From Gymnorhina tibicen (lineage: Eukaryota > Chordata > Aves > Passeriformes > Artamidae): a DNA stretch of 64,000 nucleotides. Position numbers and translations under genes: made by a program. The stretch spans positions 34,121 to 98,120 of the forward strand of contig VXAZ01000959.1 of assembly GCA_013399875.1 (NCBI GenBank), given 5' to 3'. How positions within the stretch are numbered: the first letter of the stretch is position 1; each line of letters begins with the position of its first letter. The notes under the pieces are model-generated. The model was not told the origin of the DNA. It did no database searches and saw only the letters and a list, made by a program, of their open reading frames with translations. Positions 45,253-57,000 of the stretch are shown here, in pieces.

Positions 45253-45718
45253 CCGATAGCGCCAGCCGGTTCCTCTCGAGCTCAGCTTGTGACAGCGCCA
45301 GCAATGCCCCCTCTCCCCCGGCACCCCCACCCTTTACCTCCAGGCCCCTCCATGCCGCCGGAGCCCGCACGGCAGGGCGGCGGAGGGTCTCCCGGTGCTG
45401 GGCGATGCCAGCCTGTATCTCCTCGGTGCCCTGGCCGGGCTCCGCCGCCCGCTCCGCTCCGCCCCCGCCAGGAAGCGCTCCCCGGATGCCGTCCCCAGCC
45501 CGCCCCGCGGGCTGCGAGGAGCGCGGGCAGCCCCCGGCCCCCGGGCTGGCCCCCGGGCCTCCGAGCTGGCCCCGCTCGCTCGGCTCCGGCAGCCGCAGGA
45601 TACCCCGCCGGGCCGGCTGTCCGGGGAACGGCGGGGCTCCCGAGGAGAGGCGCATCCCTAGGATTCCCCCGCTCCTGCGATCCAGGCCAGCAATCTCATT
45701 CGTGCTAGAAGCCTCCAT
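45253..45718 (-). CDS. Candidate alternative ZYX first exon, N-terminal extension
   Basis: On the - strand an ATG at 45718 opens 155 codons in a CpG-rich block, starting MEASSTNEIAGLDRRSGGIL and ending ELERNRLALS, then one base and a good donor gtaaag at 45252. Joined to ZYX exon 2 it reads [10 protein letters not shown] with no stop, so it would extend zyxin by about 159 residues. An in-frame TAG lies upstream of the ATG. The middle is Gly/Ala/Pro/Arg-rich, as any GC-rich frame would be. It may instead be a 5'UTR exon read by chance. I recognise no domain. Confidence 0.3.
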
Positions 45719-45720
45719 GG
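45253..45720. promoter_or_regulatory. CpG island in ZYX intron 1
   Basis: About 470 bases dense in CpG (ccgccgcccgctccgctccg, ccccgccgggccggctgtcc), against A/T-richer surroundings. Likely a second ZYX promoter or first exon; the better-supported promoter is at 48.1-48.7 kb. Confidence 0.6.
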
Positions 45721-48003
45721 AGCCAGACGCTTTGTTGTAAAGCCCGGCATGCCCACAGCCCTCCTAACACCCCAGCACAATAGGGCTGCCGTCAGCACGG
45801 GGGCTCCGTGCCAGCATTTCACGTTGGCATGTCCCAATCGGTGCCCCTCCACACTGCCGGCCTCTCACACGGACAATAACAGCTGCTGCCACAGACAGCC
45901 CTGGTGCCACAAACATCCGCCCACCCCCGATTAACCCCTGGCTGCTGCTAAGACCTGCATGCCCCATTCTAAGCGCTCCCATGATTCAGTGCACTGTGGC
46001 ATCATAGAGCAGTAACCTGTCACAGCTTCCCCAGGTCACAAGCGTGTGGCAACACAGACGAACAAAGTCCTTGCTGCTGAACTTTTCCTTCCCTTTGTGC
46101 AGTGCTGATAAGGTGCATACACTTGGACAAACCCTTCTGGGATTTTCAAAGGGAGAATGAGGCCACAACAATAAGCAGGAGCCAAAAAGCTGTGCTGAGC
46201 ACTCCCGCTGGATTCAGAATGGGAAAGGGCCAAGGCAGAAGAGTAATAAGCAAGGTCTGTCCTCACGCCTCCAAACTTTTAGGGGTCAATAGACTTGCAA
46301 GTCAGAAGGGACTGACCAACTCCCTCTTTTCTGCAGTTCCCACCAACCTTCAGAAGCTGTTAAAAATACCTTCAGCCTGTCTTCAGAGACTTTAGCCTCA
46401 TGCTCCACTATTTCACTAGGGTGTAATGAACCACTTGGCAGTAGCTCTACCAGATTTGACAGCATTATGAGCAAAACACTACAGTGACAATGTCACTTCT
46501 AATCACGGGGTTAGTCAACACACAGTCTGGGGACATCGGCTGCTTCCCAAAAAAACCCCACTGGCTTTGCAACCAGCAGCTGCTATCTCCCTGAACCCAT
46601 AGCAGTCCATTTCCCAGTATGCTGTGTCGCACTTAGGGCACTTTCTGCTCAGGGCTGTCTCCACCCAGCAGCTGCCCCTGCTCATCCTCACTTCTGGTTA
46701 TCAGCCCACCCACACACAGACCAAACCGGCTAAGAAAGCTTGGCCTCGCAGAGAGTCACCCCCTCCAGCCCTGGGGCGTTGCCAATGCTATCTAAGCCTT
46801 ACCAGAAACACGCAGCTCACACAGCTCCTGTGGCGCAGTTTGTTAGAGCTGTGGGAGAGGGAGTGTCATGCCAACAGAACTAATCTCAAATCTTTCTCAT
46901 CCTCACATTTTCCCCGAGGGGAGAGATTTTTCTACCTGCTGTAACAGCATTTATGACTCAAGTGAAGCTGTGAAGAAAGATGCCCCCAAAGGACACAGTC
47001 GGGATACCTAGTTGCCTCATACACTGGTTTTTTCTGAGAGCGAGAACTAGGAGGAAATAACCCAGGGACACATTCTTCAGCAAGAGGGTCACGTCCCACA
47101 AGGTCCCATGGTGGGTCTGCCACCTGTTATGCATTCAGACAGCTTTCACTTCTTTGATCCCATGACACCACTTTCACCAGCTCTGCTCCTTTCCCAGGGT
47201 AGTAAAAGCAGGAGGAACCTGAAGAAGCAGAGAGCCGAGTGACATTTTTCACTTATGTTGGTAAAAGCAGTTTGGCAGCAGCCACACTGGGAGCCCCTGT
47301 AAAAGCCAGCCCAACACTGTAGCTCCACACATCATATCTGTACTTCCCTCATCGGCCAACTTCCTCCCAACTGAGGTGAGTCAGAGGAGAAGAAAAAGAC
47401 CCAAAAAACCCCACCAAAACCAACCCCCCTCCCCCAAACAAACTAGAATGTTAAGAACAGATTAAACGGATTCAGGAGTTATGCTGCTTTTCATCCAGAA
47501 AGTTCTCCCAGCCTGCCCCAAAGCTACAAAGCTCCAAAGAGAGCAAAGTCTATCAGCTATGCAAGCTGCAAGGTAAAGCCTTAAAGCACCCGGTCTGGGG
47601 GAGGGGGTTACGCGGAGCTACAAACTTCTCTCCCAGATGCGGGGCTTGCCTGCTCCCTATGCAAAGCAGGCGAAAAAAACCGGGGATAACTCCAAAAAGC
47701 TATGCAAACGTATTTAAAACGTTAGAAAGTTCTACGACTTTGCAAGCACTTTCTCAGGGCACTCCCAGAGAGACAGAAACTCATAAATTAGGCAAATTTC
47801 ATGCACAAAGGGCCACAGATTCCTCTCTCAAGCACATCTGGAAAAAGGCTCGCGAGGTGTCTCGCTCATCCATGCGCACACAAAAGAGAGCTTGTCCCGA
47901 GCAAAGCCCGGCAACACCCCCTCCCTCTCCCCCGCCGCCTCCATTCCACCGGGAGAGAACAAAACTCACCACGCACACACGCGAACCTTCTTTTTTTTTT
48001 TTT
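45720..48003 (-). other. ZYX intron 1, between two CpG islands
   Basis: About 2.3 kb with no exon or transposon recognised. It ends in a T run next to a small assembly gap. Confidence 0.6.
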
Positions 48004-48035
48004 NNNNNNNNNNNNNNNNNTTTTTTTTTTTTTTT
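47991..48035. repeat. Poly(T) tract with 17-N gap
   Basis: T13, 17 Ns, T15. The gap lies wholly inside a homopolymer, so the missing sequence is probably just T of unknown length. Relative to ZYX it is poly(A) in the first intron. Confidence 0.95.
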
Positions 48036-48218
48036 GTGGAGGGTCAAGCACCCCCAGGAGCCACGACCGTGATCAGCCTGGCCGAGGGCGAAGGGCTGCG
48101 TCCGAGGCGAAGAGCCGCGCGGGAGGGAGCGGCAGGAAACCCGCACCCCTCCGCGCCCCGCGCCGCCCCCGGGGCGAAGGACAAAGGCTTTGTCGCCAAG
48201 CCGAGCGAAGAGACTCAC

Positions 48219-48380
48219 CTCTGGGGGAGTGAGAAATGCCACCCCCGGCGCTGGTGCTGTCGAGGCCGGGCTCCTCGGCTGCCCCGGCCGGCCCGCCGGG
48301 AGCAGCAGCAGCGAGAGGCGGAGGAGCCGCCGAGCCCCGGCGCTTCCTCCCAACTCGCGAAAAAAGCCTCGCCCAGGCAA
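48219..48380 (-). other. ZYX: Putative ZYX non-coding exon 1
   Basis: The segment between the CArG box and the donor cagag|gtgagt (48218) on the - strand. Splicing to 44877 would place 5'UTR before MASPG, giving the ten-exon layout of mammalian ZYX. The upstream limit is a guess. Confidence 0.5.
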
Positions 48381-48390
48381 AGTTGTTTGA

Positions 48391-48400
48391 CCATAAAAGG
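48391..48400. promoter_or_regulatory. CArG box (serum response element)
   Basis: CCATAAAAGG on +, CCTTTTATGG on -, an exact CC(A/T)6GG SRF site inside the CpG island. A run of six A/T bases in this setting is unlikely by chance. Confidence 0.7.
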
Positions 48401-48723
48401 CGCGAGGCCGCGGCACAGCTGAGCTCACTCGCTGGGGAATGTGGCAATGAGGTAACGGGGGCCGGGGCTTGCCGGGGCAGCGGCCCCGGGCCCTGCCGGC
48501 CGGGGAGGGGGCGAGCGCTCTGCCCGCCGGCGACCGCCGACGAGACGCGTCTGTCGGGGTTTTCCCGGCCCCCCCGGCGCCCACCCTGGGCCGGGCTCGC
48601 TGCCTGCCCCCCGCACGGACAGCCCTGCTCCTCCCGCCTTCCCTAACCTCGGAGCTGCCCCCAGCCCGTGATTTCACTTCCAGTCGCTGAGCTGGATTTT
48701 CGGAAGGAATGCGGCGGCTCTGG

Positions 48724-48730
48724 TGAGTCA
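48724..48730. promoter_or_regulatory. AP-1 consensus TGAGTCA
   Basis: Exact AP-1 heptamer at the upstream edge (relative to ZYX) of the CpG island; a second variant lies 54 bases away. Confidence 0.45.
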
Positions 48731-48777
48731 GGGTCCCTGCTGGCCTCCTCCCCGCCCGAACCAGCTGTGAGAGCATC

Positions 48778-48784
48778 TGACTCA
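48778..48784. promoter_or_regulatory. AP-1 consensus TGACTCA
   Basis: Second exact AP-1 heptamer, in catctgactcaggg. The pair near a promoter suggests Fos/Jun input, typical of SRF-responsive immediate-early genes. Confidence 0.45.
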
Positions 48785-51604
48785 GGGTGCCCCGATCTGC
48801 CAGAAATTAAAGCAAACATCAGATGACTCCACCGTGCAGAAAAGCGACTTGTTCTCCTGGTACTGGCTGCAAGGCAAACACTATTAGCTGGTTTACATCA
48901 AACACTATCCACATGAATTGCTTTGTTGGATTACTAATGCTGCACATCGGTTTTATTTTTATCCCAGTGCTCGCTGGGGGCTCAGCCCGCTGTAGAACAG
49001 GGGCAGCCTGACCCAGCCCAACAGAACGTAATTTTCAACCCCAAGCCTTTGCTGCTTCTCCTTGCTTCAGAGCCTCTCAGGGAGGAGGAGCACCAATAAA
49101 GACATTTCCTGTGCTTTGTGCAATCATTGTATTTGACTTTGGAATCTGGCCTTAATATTGGGGTTATTCCCCCTACTGTTGCAAGGTCCCTGGAGAATTA
49201 CTGTATTTGGTAATGCTCGGGGGACTTGGGGCTTGTCTGCTCCCAAGACTTACCTATCAACACAGGTACCTTTCAGTACTGATATTTTACTTGCGGGCGA
49301 GTGAGTAAGCCACAAACCACACCAGTGACACTCCCAGTCTGCACTACTGCAAAACGCTCACATCAGAGAGCTACGCAAAGAGATTCATCCAAGGTTTAAA
49401 TCCAGTGCAAACAAATCGTTAATTTTACACGTAAAGTTTTTACAAAGAGGTTACTTCTTTTGTTTAACCAGATGATACAGTTGGGAAAACGTCTGAGGTT
49501 TGGTGGCACATGAAAATGCCACCCATAGCAACGCATAGCACCGAGCATCTCACTCCTTACACAGCTGCAACCACTGATCTATAGCTCTGAATTTCTTAGA
49601 TATATAGCTCTTCTGTGGGCGCTAAATAATCTTGTTTACTGCTGCTTTTGCAGGCACGGCATCAGCTCCGTTACCTCCCATGATTAATGCACAAAGTAAT
49701 TATATAGGATAAGGAATGTATCTCTGTGATGGGTCTTCTAACACTGTCACTTTTCAAGAGCAGACAATCTTCTTCCCTCTTGTTCAGGTAAAAATGTCAG
49801 TGCACAGCTAAAAAGAATTCACTGCATAATTGCGAACCAAATTCTGGAACATTACAACACACCGTACACAATGAGCCTGACGTCAGAGAACTCTGCCACT
49901 GTTCCCTGGGCTAGCTCTGACTTCAGAGAAAACAAAGAATGTCTCAGACCGAGATTAAAAAAGTGCTGAGTGAAAATGAAAAAAAAAGCTAAGCTTTCAT
50001 ACTTTCTGGTCACATCCCCACAAATCCAGATGCTTGCATGTTTGATTTTCTCACCAGTGTGTTGATGTTAAAAGCTCATGAAAGCAGATCAAGGAAAGTG
50101 GGAATAAGAAAAAGAAAAGCAGCCCTCTTAGACATTTTGTATGAACTCCTCACTATGAGGAGTACAAAATAATACAAAACAAACGTTTTTCAGGTTGCAC
50201 ATGTGAAAGCTAGAATTCTCAAATCAGAATACATCAGAATACACAGGGGGAAACTAATCTGGTTTTGTGCTTGCCACAATGTGAATTTAAAGTTTGTGCT
50301 TTTGTAATTGGAAATGGAGATTAACTAACTTCCCTGTTAGTTCTGACTCCTCCAGAAAGAAAATAACAATCTCCTTATGCTAACAATCTTCCTTCATGCA
50401 ATTACTGGCTTGAAAGAGTAGGCATTTTTCTGCTGCAAATGAAAATTAGAGCCTTGAGATGCACACAGTTGTAGTCACACTCATTAGCTGAGGCAAAATA
50501 TTAGTCCTGAAGAGGCATTTAGCTATCTGGGTACAGAGATGGATCAGCAGGTATACTTAGCTTGTGCCAGACCTTGTTATTTCTGGAATTAGCAGCAGTC
50601 CTCTGCATAAATCACTTCGGCTGTTCCATGCCATGAATAAAAGTGATCTGGTATTTTGGAGTATATTGTGGTGCGAATGCTACTGTCACCATGGGTAAAG
50701 TGACAGCCCGCTACAAAGCAGGTGTTGGAGGGATTTAGAACGTGCAGTTCTAGATGGGTGCTTCTTTTGAGGCAAGCGACAGGAAGCAAGCCCTGCTACT
50801 GGCCATCAAATCAAAGCTTAGAAATGCTTAGTGTTCAAGGCAGCCATCTCAGAAAGACTAAGTTTTAATGGAGACAGTTACAGAGAATCTTTGCTGGCAA
50901 TTCAGTCGTGTAATGCAATGAGTAAATAAAGAATAAGACCCCACAGAAGTGGTGTGGCAAATTCATGTACCACACTGGGATGAGGTGTGTGCTAGCACTA
51001 GTTAGGTGCTTATAAAATGAAGATAAAAATAGATGTAAGAAGGAAAAATAAGTCCTTGAATACAAAAGGAAGAATTATTTGCAAGAATACTATCGGGGAA
51101 TTAAACTTGTCAGGCAGAAAATAATTTTTGATAGCCAGGTACGGTTTAGGTAGCTGCAGATGGGACTCTGTGTTAAATACGTGTGTAAGGTCAAAGGAAA
51201 GCAATCTGGAATCTGGACAGGGTGCTTTACTTGTGTTAATAATGCAAATGTATAATTTCCATCCATATCAACAGATCAATTAGTGCCATTTTATCTCAGC
51301 GTGAGTTAGTTAACAATTAGTGACACCACGCAGGAGCCCGTGTTTTTCCTAAGCAGTGGAAAGTTCTGACTCGTATCTGTGTTGAATCTCTGATGCTTCT
51401 TTAGTCACATAACTTCTGTTTAGTCTAACCACGTTTCATTGATTAATGTTAAATTGCTACTTAATCAGCTTTCCCCGTGCTGTATTAAATGCTGCGTCTG
51501 GGCCGACTGGAAGGGTTGGGAATATATAATGGATGTGCTTTGGTCTCCAGGCCAGGTAGTTAGGCCTGCACTGTCCAGGGCAGGGCCACCTGCAGCAAAC
51601 TGCC

Positions 51605-51695
51605 TGCATCCACATGGGCCAACAGATGTTACAGTTGGACTCAACAATCTTAAAGAGTTCTTTTCCAAGCTGAACAATTCTATGATTCTATGTAA
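51605..51695 (+). repeat. CR1 LINE 3' tail fragment
   Basis: tacagttggactcaacaatc, ttcttttccaagctgaacaa, then attctatgattctatg, two copies of the CR1 terminal octamer. Confidence 0.88.
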
Positions 51696-54031
51696 TTCAG
51701 CCTGATAAGAGGTCTCCTAGGATCTGTTGTGCTCCCACAGCACAGCCTCTCCTGGTGTGCTCCTCGCTCCCTCCCTTGGGCAGGGTGTTCTCCATGTGAA
51801 AGACGACATCTGGAACAGATTGTCCCCTGCCAGGCTGCTGCTCACGCCCCTCGTGGAGGCCATGACGTGTGCAGAGCTGTCTTTTTTCCTGACCAAACAG
51901 CAGTTTCAACTTGGAGTGCCTTAGCGCCATTGTGGGACTCGCGTTGACAGCTGGGTGCCACACACAGAGCTGTGCTGGGGACACCAGAGCCTCGTGAGAC
52001 AGCAGTCCTTACAAGCCTCGTCATCTCCCTGCCTCTGTGCAACTGGCATGCAGGAGGAACGCTATTTGCAAAGGTCATGAGTTCTGGAGACATCCCTGAA
52101 TGACCAGCTACTCAGGACACACAGCTACAGTGTTTTGAAGAGAACTGAGTCTGCCGCGCAAAGCACACATCAGAAGTGTCCCTCCCCAACAAGAGGAGCT
52201 GTTTGGCAGCTACACAGCGCCTCTGTGATCTCTGAAGAGGGCCACTGTGGGTGCTCAAATCCCACTGTGAAGGTACTGCATGGTACACACACACATACGT
52301 ACATACTGCAAAAGGCATTCCACCCACACACATACAGTTAAGATTGTCCTGACTAAAACACTAGAATAGGCCAAAGGCTGTAAACAGAAAAAAACCCCCA
52401 AAACCTTGCTGTGTCATGAAACACATTTTTAGTGGGGCAAACCAGCCCATATAAAAATAAGAGCGAGCAAAGTATCTCTGGGGTATGACCTTGGTCATGC
52501 CAGAATATGACCGGCCATCAGAGCAGCCAGGAGAACAGGGGACTGGGGTGGTGTCTGTCCCAGGAAGAAGCTCCATTTCCAGCAATGCTGGCAGGTCTTT
52601 CCTAGACAGAACTGTGACAGGGGCTCTGGGGCATGAGATTCAGCTCCCAGATGAGTTACCACTTCTGTTTCCTTATCTCCTTGCACCAAAATTTCCTGCT
52701 GCTTCTCAGCAGGCAGTGGCCTGCAATTCCATGGCTCCTGGGGCTGGCTCACTGGCAGGCTTCCTTCCCCTCACACAGCCCTCCCACACCTCCTGCTCTC
52801 TGCTGCTGGGCTCTGTGCCCAAAGAACAAGGGATTCAAGCAGGTTGTCCCAGTGGATATCTCTTCCCTCAGGTGCTGTATGACCTGTTCTGCAACTCTGG
52901 AAAACTGTGAGATGGCTCCTGGGGCATGCCCATGTGTGTGGCTGAGTATGGATGGCTGCCAGAGCCCATTCTGCTCGGAAAGCTGCCATTTCCACATTCC
53001 AAGGCATCCTTACCATTTCCTCAACTGTATGCCCCACCCCTTGCCACCAGCAAGACAAGCAGTGACGTATTTGGCTGTTCTGTGGCAAATATTACTGCTT
53101 GTCAGAACTGTCAAAGAAACACATCTGTCAGGCTGCTAATTAAAGAGTTCCTGTGTGTGCTGCAAGCCTCTTTCCACCCAAGTCCCACGCTCTTATGGTA
53201 GAAGTCTCCTTTCTTCACTTACAAAGAGTTGTAAGCACGGCACAAACAAGCCATGCTCCTTCCTACAAACGAGTGTAGTCAGACATAGGTACTTCTGGGT
53301 GTTGCATCCGGGGCGATTTAGACAAAAAGTCCCAGGAATAATTCTAGAGTGTGCATGTGTCAGGGGGAGGGTGTTGTTTCCTGGGAAAAGAGTTCTTCCC
53401 CCCCCCATCCTCTCTGTGACAAAGCTGAGAGACGAAAGCAGGTTCTCAAGTCTCTTGATGTTATACCGAGCCTCCTCCTATGCTGTACAGTACAAGTTCT
53501 GTTGTGGTTTCCCAGGGAAGCACCCGGTGCAGCTGCTTGGTACTGGATGGAAAGAGATGCCAAGCTACAGTCTCAGTAGCATTAACCTGGGACAGGATCC
53601 TGGTCACTCCAGTCCTCACATGGCACCTGTCTGCCCCAGTGCTATTTCCTTGCGTAAGAACTGAGGTAGCCAAATAAGCAGGGACAGGCTTTGGAAACTG
53701 CTAACTCCATGTTTTGTAGTGTGCCTACAAAGATGTGCTGTGCATACGCCAGGGCAGGCTGGACTTGTGAGCACACTAGGAATACACAAGCAGATTGCTC
53801 TGGTCAGGAAGAATGAAGCCTGGTATAGTCCATGACTGCATTATCTACAGGGTGTGGGTCCTGCAGCAAACCAGCCTCTCATAAAACCAAGTAATTACTG
53901 AACTCCAGACTGGAGTCCTGGCAAAACCTAGTATGTACACAGTGTAGATGATCATGGAACCAAGGCCCTGGAGCAAAGCAACAAACCAACCAACCAGACA
54001 ATACAGGCATATGGTCCAACAGTCTGCTTGC

Positions 54032-54050
54032 CAAAAAAAAAAAAAAAAAA
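54032..54050. repeat. Poly(A) run
   Basis: About 19 A in a row after gcttgcc. No retrogene body recognised upstream. Confidence 0.8.
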
Positions 54051-57000
54051 AGGCGAAATGTTATCCACAAGCTGCACAATAAAACACCATTTGACTACAG
54101 CTTTAAGAGGTGCAGCCCCTCAAGCCCTTGCTTTCCAGTTATCCAAAAGCAAAAAGGTGTGGGGCTATATGAAGTTACCTGCAGTTCCCAGGTTTAGTAC
54201 ATGTGGCTACTAGTACCTTTGCTAGTTAATTTACTGATGGTATGAATAAAAGAATGACCAGACAAAAATCTTTGACTGTTTCATGGGGTTTTCAGGAAAA
54301 TTAGCAGGGCCTTGCAGTGGAGCTACTGTCCTTCCAGTGGCAGCTAGGAGTCCGTGACAAGTGACAACTTTTGGGAGAGAGCTGGTTTTCAAGCGGAGTA
54401 TGATTTGCAGTAGGTTGAAAATATAAGGTGTAACAGGCCTTACAAAAGATCTGTGCTAGGTTCCTTCTGTATCCAGCAAAGTTCTTGAGCACTGTATGAA
54501 AGCCACTGACTGGAGAACAGGGTAGTAGTGGTTACAGGCCACCACTGCCAGTGCTTTGTAGCTAGTCCAAGCGATATTGAGAGATCAGTAGCCACAGCTA
54601 TTGCTCAAAATGCAGGAGAGGTCCTCAAAAAGTGATCCATCTTGTATTAGTAAGTCAATGACTACCTGCACATTTCTGGAGATGTATTTCCTTCAACCAA
54701 GGCATTCTTCAGTTGCCTTGATGAAGGTCAGCATGACCACAGTACTTGGCAAACCTCCTGACCTTTTGCTTTCATGGCTCATGAAAGAAGTCATTTGGAA
54801 CCTTTAACCTTACCCAAAACACTTCCGTTTCCACATAAACAACTTTAGATATGCATTTGGCCATTTGCAATCTACGTGAAGGTCATCTGTGTTTAGGCTT
54901 AATATGTAAATATACTTCTTCCCTGGGATTCTTGAGTCCCAAATAATGTCTGTGACAGTGCTGGCTAAAAGTTGGGAGCAGCAGGTAGTGAAAGATGCCT
55001 GGAAACTAAGCCAGCAGAGTCTCATCAAGTTGCTAATGCAAACAGGCTCAGGTTATAAGGAAAGCCCTATCAAGCCATTTTCTGCAGAGTGACTGATGGT
55101 TTCAGAGACAGTGTTAGACTTGCTCCTCCCAAAGGAAATGAACGGGATGTTTACAAAGCTATTTCAGTGTTGCTTTTCCTGGGCTTCCCACCAACAGCTT
55201 TCTTCCCAACACCTTGGTACAGCGTTCAATGCCATGAGAAGGATTACCATGTCCTACCAGCACTAATCCTTTTGCTTCCTGTTTATTTAGCCTTTGTGAC
55301 CATGCTTTCCAAAACTCTGTCCTCCCAAGGTGGTCATCAAGCCTCTATCTTAAGAATATTAAAAAAAAAAAAAAGAGAGAGATCTGGTAAAAAAAGGAGG
55401 GCTATATTTGGTTTTGAAGTAAACAAGAAAGTATTGTGGATCTGTGTAAGGGTGTGTCAAATTTGAAACAGCGCAAAAGACACATATTACAGACAAGCAG
55501 TGCAACCTCAGATACAACACCCTGAAAAGGGAAGGAGCTGCCTTAGTTCCCCTTGTGACTTGCTTTGGACACATTGGACAGCCTGCATTTCTCTGATGCA
55601 GTAAAACAGCTCCTATTTTCTCCTGATCCAAGAAAGAGGAAATCTGGAGAGAGGTCCAAATTTAAACGCACATATGGGATACTGTCTGTATCCACTCCCT
55701 CTGAAGTTTCAGAAGGAGGCATTCCACAGGGGCTAGACTACACACTGCCAGTGAGTCTTCTTGAGGAAGGAGACTGGGAAAAGTAGAGGGTACAGTTCAT
55801 CTGTGAAGAACGTGGATGAAGGTCTGGTTGATACTGTTCATTGCCTCTAACTTCTTAGAGGATATCACTGCAGACAGATATCAGCCCTTTGGTGCCAAAA
55901 GCCTAAATTCAACTTAATGACCTTAGCTTGCGGTCAAGATTAGAGGCACACTAAATTGTAGACTTTTTTACTCTTTAATGTTGCATATTCTCAGGCCCCT
56001 GGCTTGGTTTTGAGGCTGGAATGACTCCCTCATTAGACTCAGAATTCATTTTGTCTTTCAGTCTACACTGATGAGAAGCCTACAGTATGCTGCATCCTGC
56101 TTTGCTGTCTTAGCAGATTATACCAGAGTCCAAGAGTCTCCGCTTGTGTTTGCTTTTGACTCAGAAATTGTTGTTCTCCAAATCCCTGCACCTCCAAGGA
56201 AGGAATGGAATTTCAAGTTACATAGTTGGTGCCTGAAGAATTCCACTCTCCTAAACATAGCAGTTATTTATGTGACTCCAGGGACCATGAGAACAGAACT
56301 CTACTCATTGACGATCATTTCAACTCTTTCTCCCAGCTGACAGTAAACTGAGGAAGAAGTGGTAAACAGGAAAATATGATAAATGTTATCTTACCTATTG
56401 CGGATTAAAACAAATTTTGGGGAGATACAAAGGAAGAGCAGCCTTCTGTGAGAGCAGATAAAAGCTAAGAGCCTTTGCCAGCATTGATACATAGTACCTG
56501 CACAAACCCTGTAGTGCAACAATAAACGCTATTATTCCAAGATTTTCTAGTAGCCATCTCTTGAATTGCATTGGTGGATTTCTTTCAAGAATCAGCTATG
56601 ATCCCAGCAGGTCTGAGGCTCTTCTTTCCTGAGCTGCTTGTGATAGGTGATGCCTCCTAGCCAGAAGTGCCACCAGGATGTCAAGTGTTGCAAGACAGTA
56701 AGAAGAAAGAGCACTGAGGCAGCCTCTTCTGAGACCCTGTTCCTCAAATTTCAGTAGAGAACAGAGAAAGCAGCAAGGTCCAAATGTGCTTATCAAGGTG
56801 GTTGCCAGCAGGTAAAAACATTAGACCTCGGAAGACTTGTAAACAGATGGGAATGGAAGGGTCACCTCCAAATAAGCACAGAGGGAAGCATTCTGGATCC
56901 CACCATATTCCTTATGGACTGCAGCAGAGCAGAGCAGGTAGATGTATTCACATCTTCCAGAAACAGCAGCAGGCCTGACTTGATTCCAAAAATAGTTTGA

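Larger units (their letters stand above)
48050..48720 (-). promoter_or_regulatory. ZYX: CpG-island promoter, probable main ZYX promoter
   Basis: About 670 bases very rich in CpG. On the - strand it holds a perfect CArG box (48391-48400) and, about 170 bases further, an excellent splice donor gtgagt at 48218. Zyxin is a known SRF/MRTF target, which fits. Its position at the 5' side of ZYX supports assignment, but no transcript start can be seen. It could also drive a + strand transcript. Confidence 0.65.

Noticed and set aside
47799..48776. Long - strand frame through the ZYX CpG island
   Set aside because: It crosses the poly(T)/N gap and is Arg/Gly/Pro-rich as expected of CpG islands. The region is better explained as promoter and 5'UTR.
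51439..51705. Open frame containing WADWKGWEYIMD, briefly like the FAM131B start (VDWKG...MD)
   Set aside because: Only a few residues agree, no splice sites fit, and a CR1 tail overlaps its end. Taken as chance.
52485..53664. Several overlapping frames of 140-170 codons in both directions
   Set aside because: No domain, signal peptide or plausible splice structure; length is within chance for this base composition.
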